Shown one piece after another: positions 1 to 5,435 of a stretch of 23,185 bases of DNA. The DNA comes from a virus. The notes beneath the pieces were generated by a model, which was not told where the DNA came from, did no database searches, and worked only from the letters and a program-made list of their open reading frames with translations. Numbering within the stretch: position 1 is the first letter of the stretch; each line of letters begins with the position of its first letter. Made by a program: the position numbers and the translations under genes. The stretch lies in IMG/VR virus record IMGVR_UViG_3300012936_006787, positions 1-23,185 of that record; one strand, written 5' to 3'.

Positions 1-148
1 TAATCGTCTCTTGCAAACCGTTGTAGTCGTAGAACGAGAGAAACTCCGCGACGAGAGCCGGTGTAGGACTAATGCCGTTAGCCCAAAGGGTGTTGTCAAT
101 GATAAGTTCAGCGCGACGTCTGTGATTCTGAATAACTTCGATGTCCAT
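1..148 (-). CDS. Hypothetical protein, N-terminal part only
   Basis: An ATG at 146-148 opens a minus-strand frame that stays open to the window edge, so only the first 49 residues are seen (MDIEVIQNHRRRAELIID...). The Shine-Dalgarno AAGGAGC sits 6 nt before the ATG, which supports the start. It follows the 18-residue microprotein by about a dozen bases and is probably the last visible member of the operon that begins at 573. I do not recognise the family; the visible part is charged and has no signal peptide. Confidence 0.75.
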   Translation of the reverse strand, partial: MDIEVIQNHRRRAELIIDNTLWANGISPTPALVAEFLSFYDYNGLQETI

Positions 149-159
149 GTGATTGCTCC

Positions 160-216
160 TTATTTGTTAACGTGAGTGATGATGAAAAGTAATAGTAGCA
201 TATAGATTAAAGTCAT
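160..216 (-). CDS. 18-residue hydrophobic microprotein
   Basis: A short frame encodes MTLIYMLLLLFIITHVNK and ends in TAA. It has AAGGA 7 nt before the ATG, overlapping the stop of the 35-residue gene upstream. Apart from its ends the product is one continuous hydrophobic stretch, so it would be a single-span membrane peptide if translated. Spacing and ribosome binding site match the neighbouring small genes. No family is recognised. Confidence 0.5.
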   Translation of the reverse strand: MTLIYMLLLLFIITHVNK

Positions 217-225
217 AGTTTATCC

Positions 226-333
226 TTAAAGTCCATCTGTAATAAAAACGTATAGAAACATCGCCGCAAAGAAACCTGCCAAGAGAAGTCCACCATTTGC
301 CGCTGCGTCAGTAAAAGTAATATCCAAAGTCAT
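226..333 (-). CDS. 35-residue small membrane protein
   Basis: The frame runs from ATG at 331-333 to TAA at 226-228. Residues about 14-31 (GGLLLAGFFAAMFLYVFI) form one predicted membrane helix, with acidic residues near both ends. The start overlaps the end of the 24-residue frame by 26 nt in another frame, which points to translational coupling. An ATG 6 nt upstream in frame is an alternative start. Function unknown; small membrane peptides in phage early regions often act on the host envelope, but nothing here shows that. Confidence 0.55.
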   Translation of the reverse strand: MTLDITFTDAAANGGLLLAGFFAAMFLYVFITDGL

Positions 334-382
334 CTCCATATTTCCAGTAATAGTATTCGTAGTCTTCCTTAGTCATCTTCAT
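308..382 (-). CDS. 24-residue aromatic/acidic microprotein
   Basis: The ATG overlaps the TGA stop of the 64-residue gene as ATGA, the usual signature of translational coupling. The product, MKMTKEDYEYYYWKYGDDFG plus YYFY, is very rich in Tyr (8 of 24) and acidic residues. It overlaps the next gene in a different frame. No family is recognised and expression is not certain. Confidence 0.4.
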   Translation of the reverse strand: MKMTKEDYEYYYWKYGDDFGYYFY

Positions 383-573
383 GCTCTTAAAACAATCACC
401 TTTCTTGCACCTTCATCAAAGTCAGGCAGAGCTCTGTAATAATCTGTCGTTATCTTTCCTTCTTCAACTCTTTCAGCGTCTAGAGGAACGATCTCGTCGT
501 GATTCACCTCAATAACCACCTCGTTGTGTGGATCTAAAGATTGTAACTTTTCGATTAGCTGTTCAACTGTCAT
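379..573 (-). CDS. Small conserved-type protein, 64 aa
   Basis: Starts at ATG 571-573 with AAGGAGG 6 nt upstream, and its own GTGTAA/TATAAT promoter lies at 593-621. The N-terminus MTVEQLIEKLQSLDPHNEVV resembles small soluble phage and bacterial proteins of the 'V.ELIEKLQ..DP...VV' kind, which have no agreed function as far as I know. No membrane segment, no cysteines. It is the first gene of a compact operon of microproteins reaching past the left edge. Confidence 0.8.
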   Translation of the reverse strand: MTVEQLIEKLQSLDPHNEVVIEVNHDEIVPLDAERVEEGKITTDYYRALPDFDEGARKVIVLRA

Positions 574-592
574 TTGTTCCTCCTTATGTTTT

Positions 593-621
593 ATTATACT
601 TTGTCTTTCGTCGTCTTACAC
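593..621 (-). promoter_or_regulatory. Promoter GTGTAA-N17-TATAAT for the 573-1 operon
   Basis: On the minus strand GTGTAA (616-621) is followed after exactly 17 nt by TATAAT (593-598). The -10 box is 19 nt from the ATG at 573, with AAGGAGG in between. It is one of six copies of the same architecture in the left arm. Confidence 0.85.
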
Positions 622-637
622 GTTAACGTCGTAATCC

Positions 638-991
638 TTAGCAGCCTTCTTCTTCGTCCTCCTCGTCTACGTCTTGACAGATCTCGTCGTCAGGGTGGAT
701 GAGACACCAGTTAGCGTTCATCATGTCAATGTTCGCACCGTCACCATCATCTGCTTCATCAGCCTGCGCGATGATAATCTCTTCGTCCATAACAATGACC
801 TCAGACGTCTCTTCATCACGAACGATTCGAATCTCGTAGTCATCGAATTGAATCTTCTGTACGTAACCTTCGATAACGTAGTCATCGAACTCGTAATGCT
901 GAACGGGTACATCGTCATGTTGTGCTGCATGAAACGCAACGGTTGAAAGTGAGAATGACAAGGCGAGGGTGAGTAGGTTATAATATCGCAA
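638..991 (-). CDS. Secreted acidic protein with signal peptide, 117 aa
   Basis: A TTG start at 989-991 with AAAGGA about 7 nt upstream gives MRYYNLLTLALSFSLSTVAF, a clear Sec signal peptide with cleavage likely near AFHA/A. The mature part is extremely acidic and ends in a run of Asp/Glu followed by GC. Two cysteines in the C-terminal third and the C-terminal Cys could form disulfides in the periplasm. The TTG frame is preferred over the ATG frame starting at 1008 because that one lacks protein-like composition. No family recognised; probably exported to the host periplasm early in infection. Confidence 0.65.
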   Translation of the reverse strand: MRYYNLLTLALSFSLSTVAFHAAQHDDVPVQHYEFDDYVIEGYVQKIQFDDYEIRIVRDEETSEVIVMDEEIIIAQADEADDGDGANIDMMNANWCLIHPDDEICQDVDEEDEEEGC

Positions 992-1046
992 AGCGATCCT
1001 TTCGTCATGTTGTTTGTTGTTATTGTTGTGTTGTCCTTATGGTCAT

Positions 1047-1075
1047 ATTATAACCTAAGGAATCATGTTTTACAC
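1047..1075 (-). promoter_or_regulatory. Promoter GTGTAA-N17-TATAAT upstream of 991
   Basis: GTGTAA (1070-1075) and TATAAT (1047-1052) are 17 nt apart on the minus strand. The spacer shares ATTCCTTAG with the promoter at 2098-2126, so these two form a subtype with a longer untranslated leader of about 50 nt. Confidence 0.85.
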
Positions 1076-1142
1076 GCCGTATGACGACGCGACCAAGCGT
1101 TATACCATCAAAACATCTACGACCTATCAGGTCATCGCGACC

Positions 1143-1739
1143 TTAGAGTTCCTCGTCTTCCATCTCCATTAGATCCTCAATGCTTTCCGTCACGTCTTCA
1201 ACAACTTCATCGACCTCAACATGTTCTACTTCAACTTTTGCGTCACGAGTCGTCGCCAACTCAAGACGCATCGCATGGGGAGTCGATGGAAGCTGTTCGA
1301 TCTTATCGTCAAGATCATGGATTGCAATATAATGAAGTTGTTTAGGATGATCGATAGTCGAACCGCCAGTACGAACCTCAAATGCTGCAGACTTAACTCC
1401 ATTCGCGATGCGAGGACCGGCAAAGCGAATCCATGCGTAACCCGCTTGATCAATCCAATAACGATAATCGATACAATCAGCGAGATCAAATCCTTCGAGA
1501 GTAGACGCGATCTCTTCGAGCGAGACCTTAACCCATTTAGCTCCTCGACCTGAGAAACGAGCCTTAACCTCGCTACGCCAATCATCGACGAGGCCAGTCT
1601 TCGCTGAGCGACCACAAAGAGGCTTAATCTCTTGATTAATCAGTTGATCAAGGTGTCGTTTAAATGAGGTTACTTTTGGTTCTCCACCATTATCGACGAA
1701 GGACTGGAATAGTTGTTGAATGGTTGTTTGAGTTTCCAT
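1143..1739 (-). CDS. Hypothetical soluble protein, 198 aa
   Basis: The start chosen is ATG 1737-1739 (METQTTIQQLFQSF...), which has AAGGAGATAAC directly upstream. An in-frame ATG at 1775 would fall only 5 nt after the -10 box of the promoter at 1781-1809, so it would lie at or before the transcription start. The central part is basic to neutral with a motif rich in aromatics (DCIDYRYWIDQAGYAWIRF); the last 40 residues are strongly acidic, much like a DNA-mimic or chaperoned tail. No signal peptide or membrane helix. I do not recognise the family; position and promoter suggest an early host-takeover gene. Confidence 0.8.
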   Translation of the reverse strand: METQTTIQQLFQSFVDNGGEPKVTSFKRHLDQLINQEIKPLCGRSAKTGLVDDWRSEVKARFSGRGAKWVKVSLEEIASTLEGFDLADCIDYRYWIDQAGYAWIRFAGPRIANGVKSAAFEVRTGGSTIDHPKQLHYIAIHDLDDKIEQLPSTPHAMRLELATTRDAKVEVEHVEVDEVVEDVTESIEDLMEMEDEEL

Positions 1740-1780
1740 GTTATCTCCTTGAATGTTTGATTGAATGTTTTCCATGGTTT

Positions 1781-1809
1781 ATTATAATCCTTTGTTTTAT
1801 TAGTTACAC
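1781..1809 (-). promoter_or_regulatory. Promoter GTGTAA-N17-TATAAT for 1739-1143
   Basis: GTGTAA (1804-1809) is 17 nt from TATAAT (1781-1786) on the minus strand. Its position rules out the ATG at 1775 as a normal start and supports the one at 1739. Confidence 0.85.
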
Positions 1810-1834
1810 GGGATGAGGGTTGTTTGGTTCCTTG

Positions 1835-1912
1835 TTAATTGTAATACCAGATCGCGAAGGGAATCACCAAGAATACCGAGCCAAGAATGAGTGGGATTAA
1901 GTCGTAGATCAT
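1835..1912 (-). CDS. 25-residue single-span membrane microprotein
   Basis: The ATG at 1910-1912 has AAGGAGG 4-5 nt upstream and its own promoter at 1931-1959, so although tiny this is very likely a real gene. The product MIYDLIPLILGSVFLVIPFA ends IWYYN and is hydrophobic almost throughout, giving one membrane helix. It is transcribed ahead of the 198-residue gene. Function unknown. Confidence 0.65.
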   Translation of the reverse strand: MIYDLIPLILGSVFLVIPFAIWYYN

Positions 1913-1930
1913 TTGTCCTCCTTATGGTTT

Positions 1931-1959
1931 ATTATATCTTCACTTTAGATGAGTTACAC
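1931..1959 (-). promoter_or_regulatory. Promoter GTGTAA-N17-TATAAT for 1912-1835
   Basis: GTGTAA (1954-1959), 17-nt spacer, TATAAT (1931-1936), then AAACCATAAGGAGG leading to the ATG at 1912. A full promoter for a 25-codon gene argues that the microprotein is expressed. Confidence 0.85.
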
Positions 1960-1983
1960 GTTTCGGGTTGACGAGGTGAAAGG

Positions 1984-2052
1984 TTATAACCACCAGACAA
2001 ATGTGACAAAAGAAAGAAAGGTGATAATGTCGGGAATCATATAAACCTCCAT
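1984..2052 (-). CDS. 22-residue membrane microprotein
   Basis: ATG 2050-2052 is preceded by AAGGAGG at 4 nt; an in-frame ATG four codons later is itself preceded by GGAGG, so either start is possible. The product is MEVYMIPDIITFLSFVTFVW plus WL, a single hydrophobic span with a Trp-rich end. Promoter at 2098-2126. Size and character match the 25-residue gene next to it. No homology recognised. Confidence 0.55.
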   Translation of the reverse strand: MEVYMIPDIITFLSFVTFVWWL

Positions 2053-2097
2053 GAGGCCTCCTTGATTGAATGATTGATCGTTTGTCCTTATATCTGT

Positions 2098-2126
2098 ATT
2101 ATAGACTAAGGAATAGAGTTTTACAC
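2098..2126 (-). promoter_or_regulatory. Promoter GTGTAA-N17-TATAAT for 2052-1984
   Basis: GTGTAA (2121-2126), 17 nt, TATAAT (2098-2103) on the minus strand. The spacer contains ATTCCTTAG as in the 1047-1075 promoter, and the leader to the start codon is about 45 nt. Confidence 0.85.
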
Positions 2127-2129
2127 GTA

Positions 2130-2300
2130 TTACGTCCTTTTCAGCTGAGTCATCTCACATCGCAGTCCTCGTGTATCTTGACTACTTCGTCAGCTGGAGT
2201 TACCTAGTTTTCAAATATCTGGAGTTGGAATCCCGAGGTCCGTTGCCATCCTTTCCTCTTCGTCCTTAGGAACCGCCGTTCCTATCCCTCCTTATGTTTT
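2130..2300 (-). other. Transcribed leader or possible small RNA; 12-codon frame
   Basis: This 170-nt stretch lies downstream of the promoter at 2301-2329 and holds no ordinary gene. The leader has AAGGAGG right after the -10 box, a GGAAC/GTTCC hairpin around 2270-2282, and a 12-codon frame at 2211-2249 (MATDLGIPTPDI) with GAGGAAAGG before its ATG. Further on, CAGCTGA and TCAGCTG can pair across about 40 nt. It could encode a very short peptide or a small RNA; the sequence alone does not decide. Confidence 0.3.
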
Positions 2301-2329
2301 ATTATACCCCACATCGTGGTAAGATACAC
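2301..2329 (-). promoter_or_regulatory. Promoter GTGTAT-N17-TATAAT, rightmost of the series
   Basis: GTGTAT (2324-2329) is separated by 17 nt from TATAAT (2301-2306) on the minus strand, followed by AAAACATAAGGAGGGA. It differs from the other five only in the last base of the upstream box. No sizeable gene follows it. Confidence 0.8.
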
Positions 2330-2500
2330 GACGAGGGCTAAAAGCCCCGGGGCTCTAAAGGGCCCCTAAAAGGGCCCCCTACAGAGGGCCTAAAACTCAG
2401 TGATACACGCCGGGCCAGGGGGTTTAGTCGTCTACCCGAATTTTCTTCCGGAGAACTTTTCAAAAAGCTTTTAGGGTACACATCTGAATACACCGAATTT
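2330..2500. other. Divergent spacer between the two arms, with GC-rich palindromes
   Basis: No gene is seen here. Between 2343 and 2390 there are stacked GC-rich palindromes: AGCCCCGGGGCT (2343-2354), GGGCCCC (2360-2366), GGGCCCCC (2372-2379) and GGGCC (2386-2390), separated by TAAA-type linkers at about 12-nt spacing. They stand out sharply from AT-rich surroundings. They lie between divergent transcription units, so an ordinary terminator is not expected; a replication or packaging landmark, or an insulator, is possible. Confidence 0.5.
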
Positions 2501-2503
2501 GTG

Positions 2504-2540
2504 AAAAAAACTTCGGGAGAAATTTTGGAAAACTTTTTGA
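2504..2540 (+). repeat. Copy of the A/T-rich half of the array repeat
   Basis: The stretch with AACTTCGGGAGAAATTTT followed by GGAAAACTTTTTGA recurs almost unchanged at 3400-3434 and 4651-4685, each time ahead of a tagged gene. Here it comes without the 30-nt GAGCTGGG element, since there is no gene upstream on this strand. It includes the in-frame codons that would lengthen the first array gene, which is why the start at 2501 is rejected. Confidence 0.75.
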
Positions 2541-2569
2541 TATTTATAGTACAAAGAAAAGAGACATAT

Positions 2570-3304
2570 ATGAGTTTGTTAAAACGTTATATAAAAGAAA
2601 GTTTGTTGTTAGAAAATAATTTAAATAGCAAAATATTAAGTATTGTTGATAAACTAGACGGTCTAGGCAAGAAAACAAAAGTTTTAATAGAGAGAATAGG
2701 TACTTCGGGATTTTCAGTTACAATTTTTGTTGAAAAAGAAAATATTGCTCATATTAGTTTTATGCTTGCTGATCGAGTTGAAAGAAAAGGTAAAAGAGAA
2801 AGAAAATGGGTTGTAAATCCTAGTGGAAGAGGTCCAAAAAAAAGAAAGGCATATCAAGTTGCGCATTCAAAAGCTGTTAAAGGTTTTGGTCCTTTAGTTT
2901 ATGAGATTGGATTGGAAGTAATATCAGGTTTGCTTATGTTTCCTGGTGCTTTATTGTCTGATAGAAGAAAAGTCTCACAAGATGCAAAAAAAGTTTGGGA
3001 TACTTATTTGAAAAGAGCTAGCACTGAGCAAGGTCTTCATGCTATTAAAATGGATATAGACACAGTGTCTCTAAAAAGAGCTAAGTTAAATCAAGGTATT
3101 GAAATTGAGCAAATGACGCCTGATTTTGAAGAAGATGATTTACGTCAAGATTCTACCTTAGATTATTTAAATTCAGGACAACAAAAAATAAACTGGAAAG
3201 ATGTTGAAATATCTCTTTGTTATGCATTTTATAAAGATAAGTTTACGGTGCTTTCGTACATAAATAAAAAAGATAATATTGACATAATTTATAATTTAGA
3301 TTAA
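2570..3304 (+). CDS. Tagged protein with GFGPLxYEIGLE core, 244 aa (paralogue of 7772-8554)
   Basis: Start ATG 2570 (MSLLKRYIKESLLLENN); the longer frame from 2501 would translate the intergenic repeat. The N-terminus has I8-K-E10 and L13-L-E15, both matching the (I/L)xE prohead-protease rule. The core around residues 112-165, KGFGPLVYEIGLEVISGLLM ... LSDRRKVSQDAKKVWDTYLK ... IKMD, is clearly homologous to the protein at 7772-8554. I have a general memory of 'GPLLYD.AME....LMSDR..VS..A..VW' proteins in marine phages; their function is not established to my knowledge. No membrane segment. Probably head-packaged, by analogy with its neighbours. Confidence 0.75.
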   Translation: MSLLKRYIKESLLLENNLNSKILSIVDKLDGLGKKTKVLIERIGTSGFSVTIFVEKENIAHISFMLADRVERKGKRERKWVVNPSGRGPKKRKAYQVAHSKAVKGFGPLVYEIGLEVISGLLMFPGALLSDRRKVSQDAKKVWDTYLKRASTEQGLHAIKMDIDTVSLKRAKLNQGIEIEQMTPDFEEDDLRQDSTLDYLNSGQQKINWKDVEISLCYAFYKDKFTVLSYINKKDNIDIIYNLD

Positions 3305-3320
3305 TATATACGCTTTTTAT

Positions 3321-3350
3321 CGAGCTGGGTGTCTCTAGAGTCACGGACGT
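3321..3350 (+). repeat. Intergenic 30-nt element, copy 1 (start of a 140-bp module)
   Basis: First of five copies of an element beginning CGAGCTGGGTGTCTCTAGAG and ending TCACGGACGT, 16 nt after a stop codon. It contains an imperfect dyad, GTG.CTCTAGAG.CAC. Copy 1 continues through ACGTAAAAAACGT, then the A/T-rich half at 3400-3434, and ends in the promoter-like 3445-3460. The whole 3321-3460 stretch is nearly identical to 4572-4711. Confidence 0.85.
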
Positions 3351-3444
3351 AAAAAACGTTTGCGGCACTTATTTGTAATAGTAATTTCAGTTTTTGTGCA
3401 AAAAACTTCGGGAGAAATTTTCGAAAACTTTTTGTATTTTCATT

Positions 3445-3460
3445 GATAAATAGATTTATA
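3445..3460 (+). promoter_or_regulatory. Promoter-like GATAAATAGATTTATA
   Basis: The same 16 bases occur at 4696-4711, and a close variant at 5994-6009. In both exact copies the box ends 28 nt before the ATG of a tagged gene. The conserved distance suggests an array promoter, perhaps related in kind to the T4 late box TATAAATA, but no -35 motif is evident. Confidence 0.5.
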
Positions 3461-3488
3461 ATATGTTTTAAAAGTAAGAGATTTATAT

Positions 3489-3803
3489 ATGCGTATAACT
3501 GAGAGTAGACTAAGAAGAATTATAAGAAGTGTGATAAGCGAAAATATGCCGTATGACAATCCGGATGAATATATGGGTTACGGGTCATATGGTGAAGTTG
3601 AAGATAGTAATGTGAGTCTTGAAGAGTTAGAAGAAATGTTGATGATACATAGTTATGAAGCCCAAAGAGCTGATGGTTATGGTGAAGTGATGCTAGCGAA
3701 AGGTGAGTATGAGTCTGGTGTTATTAGTAAAGACGAGTATATGGATTTGCTTAAACCATTTATAAATGATGTAATTGAGCAAAGTGGAAGATCTAGTTTT
3801 TAA
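3489..3803 (+). CDS. MRITES-tagged protein, 104 aa
   Basis: Begins MRITESRLRRIIRSVISE, the type example of the tag: a basic amphipathic stretch ending I16-S-E18. The rest is acidic and rich in Tyr, Gly and Met, with no cysteines and no membrane segment, and is unlike the bodies of the other tagged proteins. Preceded by the promoter-like box 3445-3460 and followed 18 nt after the stop by intergenic element copy 2. If the tag is a capsid-targeting propeptide, the mature protein starts at Asn19. The body is not recognised. Confidence 0.85.
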   Translation: MRITESRLRRIIRSVISENMPYDNPDEYMGYGSYGEVEDSNVSLEELEEMLMIHSYEAQRADGYGEVMLAKGEYESGVISKDEYMDLLKPFINDVIEQSGRSSF

Positions 3804-3821
3804 TTATTATGGGTTTTCACT

Positions 3822-3850
3822 CGAGCTGGGTGTCTCTAGTGTCACGACGT
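3822..3850 (+). repeat. Intergenic 30-nt element, copy 2 (short type)
   Basis: CGAGCTGGGTGTCTCTAGTG then TCACGACGT; one base shorter than copy 1 before ACGT and continuing into TTTACATATG rather than the A5 hairpin. The dyad has one more mismatch here. The same short form is seen in copy 5. The rest of the gap (3851-3924) carries TATATATAGATTATGAATAG and the GAGG ribosome binding site of the next gene. Confidence 0.85.
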
Positions 3851-3924
3851 TTACATATGTTAAATTTAAATTTGTAATTTGATTGTATATATAGATTATG
3901 AATAGAGATTAACGAGGATTGGAT

Positions 3925-4134
3925 ATGAGAATAACTGAAAGTAGATTGAGAAGAATTATCAAGGAAGAGTTAGATGCTCACGATAAAAGCTATTTAGCAA
4001 GAGGTCTAGAAGATTTGTATAATAGAACAAACATGGGGACATTAAATACAGAGAGTGATAGTGTTAAACTTAAGCAAGTAAGCGACAGTTTAATAGATTT
4101 AATACAGTTGTTGGAAAGAACAATAGCAAAATAG
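3925..4134 (+). CDS. MRITES-tagged protein, 69 aa
   Basis: Start ATG 3925 with GAGG 8 nt upstream; a TTG two codons earlier is rejected because the tag begins exactly at this Met. MRITESRLRRIIKEELDAHD has the (I/L)xE site four residues earlier than its relatives (I12-K-E14). The short body is helical and rich in Leu, with heptad-like spacing toward the C-terminus (VSDSLIDLIQLLERTIAK), so it may form a small coiled coil. Flanked by copies 2 and 3 of the intergenic element. Confidence 0.8.
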   Translation: MRITESRLRRIIKEELDAHDKSYLARGLEDLYNRTNMGTLNTESDSVKLKQVSDSLIDLIQLLERTIAK

Positions 4135-4139
4135 TTAGT

Positions 4140-4169
4140 CGAGTTGGGCGTTTCTTGAGTCACAGACGT
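4140..4169 (+). repeat. Intergenic 30-nt element, copy 3 (most divergent)
   Basis: CGAGTTGGGCGTTTCTTGAG then TCACAGACGT, only 5 nt after a stop codon. Six or so positions differ from copy 1, but GAG.TGGG, TTGAGTCAC and GACGT are kept. The remainder of the gap (4170-4233) has no second half and no exact promoter box. Confidence 0.8.
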
Positions 4170-4233
4170 AACAAGCTTTTCTGCTTTTAGTGATAATTAG
4201 TTATGTAGTATTTTTAAAGAAAGAAGATTTAAA

Positions 4234-4563
4234 ATGTATGTAACTGAGATTGGGTTGCGAAGATTATTTCGAAGTCCAATACGTGAAAGTGTTGAAGAAA
4301 TGATTAACGTTGAAGATATTAAAAATAGAGCATTGAATGGTGAAAAGCCTTATGATTATTTTGGTGTGTCTTTAGGGATGAATCCAAGCGTAGCAGAAAT
4401 TAGTTCTTTTGTGTATGCATATTGTTTTAAAAGAGGCATGTATGATCAAGAGGAAATAGAAAATTTAATTGCGCAAGTTGCTGCAGTTGTGGCGATTAAA
4501 GAGTCTGAAAAGTTGGAGCTTCACAAATATTATTTGGATTTAGTACAAGGCAATTACAACTGA
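4234..4563 (+). CDS. Protein with degenerate MRITES-type tag, 109 aa
   Basis: Starts MYVTEIGLRRLFRSPIRESV. The tag has drifted at many positions, yet I16-R-E18 is kept, which is what would be expected if the cleavage site rather than the whole tag is under selection. The body is mostly helical (about 90 residues) without cysteine pairs or membrane segments; residues 57-85 (PSVAEISSFVYAYCF...EEIENLIAQVAAVVAIK) look like a small helical domain. AAGAAAGAAG precedes the ATG. Flanked by element copies 3 and 4. Function unknown. Confidence 0.8.
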   Translation: MYVTEIGLRRLFRSPIRESVEEMINVEDIKNRALNGEKPYDYFGVSLGMNPSVAEISSFVYAYCFKRGMYDQEEIENLIAQVAAVVAIKESEKLELHKYYLDLVQGNYN

Positions 4564-4571
4564 TAGTTGCT

Positions 4572-4601
4572 CGAGCTGTGTATCTCTTGAGTCACAGACG
4601 T
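4572..4601 (+). repeat. Intergenic 30-nt element, copy 4 (start of second 140-bp module)
   Basis: CGAGCTGTGTATCTCTTGAG then TCACAGACGT, 8 nt after a stop. It is followed by ACGTAAAAAACGT, TATTTGTAATAGTAATTTCAG, the A/T-rich half (4651-4685) and the promoter-like box (4696-4711). Apart from scattered substitutions, 4572-4711 repeats 3321-3460. Confidence 0.85.
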
Positions 4602-4695
4602 AAAAAACGTTTTCGACACTTATTTGTAATAGTAATTTCAGCTTTTTAGCAAAAAATTTTCGGGAGAAATTTTGGAAAACTTTTGACATTTCAGT

Positions 4696-4711
4696 GATAA
4701 ATAGATTTATA
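4696..4711 (+). promoter_or_regulatory. Promoter-like GATAAATAGATTTATA, second copy
   Basis: Identical in all 16 bases to 3445-3460, and the start codon follows at the same distance (28 nt, ATG 4739). Confidence 0.5.
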
Positions 4712-4738
4712 TATTATTGTTTAAGAAAGGTTTTTTTA

Positions 4739-5428
4739 ATGAGAATAACTGAGAGCAAGTTAAGAAAGATAATTCGTCAAGTAATAAAAGAAAGTGCTGG
4801 TGGATCACATAGTTGGTATTCTGATTGGGTGGAAGCAACAGAAAAAATTAAAAAAAGAAGTTTATCAAAGATTTCATATGACTGTCTAAACGACTTTGGT
4901 ATTACTCATGTTGATGCAAATAGTAACGATAGTATTGTATATAATTTAACTAAATTTCAAGATAGAGGAATTTCTGAGGGTGAGTTAACATCTATTCTTT
5001 CTAAAATATCAAGCGTACCTGCTGCAGATGCTGATGAGATGTCAAGACTTAATTTAATGTTTACAGCGACTGTTGGTTTGCTAATAGAAAATGGAAAGTT
5101 AAAAGTTAATTTCGGTGCTAAAGACAAAAAAGCATTAAAACAAATGAAATCTGGAGAGATGGCGATTGTGGGTGCGATAAAATCTGGAAATGATAAGTTG
5201 TCATCTTGTTTAATATATGAAAAGCCAGGCAATCATTCAACGGTTGACACGAGTAATTATTTTGTAATTGAACAAAATCCTCATAATCACAAGATATTTG
5301 ATAGAAAAGAGGCTGGTAATATAAGAAGGTATAACGAAAAACAGCAAGCTGATTATTTAGAGCGCAGGAAAAAAGCTGAGCGAAAAAGAAAAGATGAAGA
5401 GCTTCCTTGGTACGAATATACTAGATAA
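4739..5428 (+). CDS. MRITES-tagged protein, 229 aa
   Basis: Start ATG 4739, where the tag MRITESKLRKIIRQVIKE begins (I16-K-E18); the frame is open 45 nt further upstream, but that part lies in the promoter-like repeat. AAAGG lies 9 nt upstream. The body has a region KKALKQMKSGEMAIVGAIKS and a very basic, Arg/Lys/Glu-rich C-terminal helix (about residues 190-225), which would suit binding to DNA or packaging in the head. No known domain recognised. Flanked by element copies 4 and 5. Confidence 0.8.
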   Translation: MRITESKLRKIIRQVIKESAGGSHSWYSDWVEATEKIKKRSLSKISYDCLNDFGITHVDANSNDSIVYNLTKFQDRGISEGELTSILSKISSVPAADADEMSRLNLMFTATVGLLIENGKLKVNFGAKDKKALKQMKSGEMAIVGAIKSGNDKLSSCLIYEKPGNHSTVDTSNYFVIEQNPHNHKIFDRKEAGNIRRYNEKQQADYLERRKKAERKRKDEELPWYEYTR

Positions 5429-5435
5429 TCTTTGA

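Noticed and set aside
674-946. Plus-strand 90-codon frame
   Set aside because: Lies opposite the signal-peptide protein at 638-991; no ribosome binding site and hydrophobic patches that mirror the other strand.
721-1008. Minus-strand frame starting at ATG 1008
   Set aside because: It has an ATG, but its product is Met/Ser/Arg-rich with no protein-like pattern, whereas the overlapping TTG frame gives a clear signal peptide and acidic protein.
1221-1615. Two further frames (one on each strand) within 1221-1615
   Set aside because: Shadows of the 198-aa gene; no start signals and unlikely composition.
1740-1775. Upstream start of the 198-aa protein
   Set aside because: The -10 box ends 5 nt before this ATG, so the transcript would begin at or after it; the ATG at 1739 has AAGGAGA.
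2403-2408. A seventh GTGTAT box on the minus strand
   Set aside because: At 17 nt distance there is only TCTGTA, not a -10 box, so it is not counted as a promoter.
2501-2569. N-terminal extension of the first array gene
   Set aside because: The extra codons fall in the A/T-rich repeat also found at 3400-3434 and 4651-4685, which is non-coding there.
3321-3350. Self-cleaving ribozyme in the intergenic element
   Set aside because: No hammerhead core (CTGATGA...GAAA) or other ribozyme core that I know could be matched.
4694-4738. N-terminal extension of the 229-aa tagged protein
   Set aside because: These codons lie in the promoter-like repeat, and the tag starts at the Met at 4739.
4957-5232. 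Minus-strand 91-codon frame
   Set aside because: Antisense shadow of the 229-aa tagged gene; no ribosome binding site.
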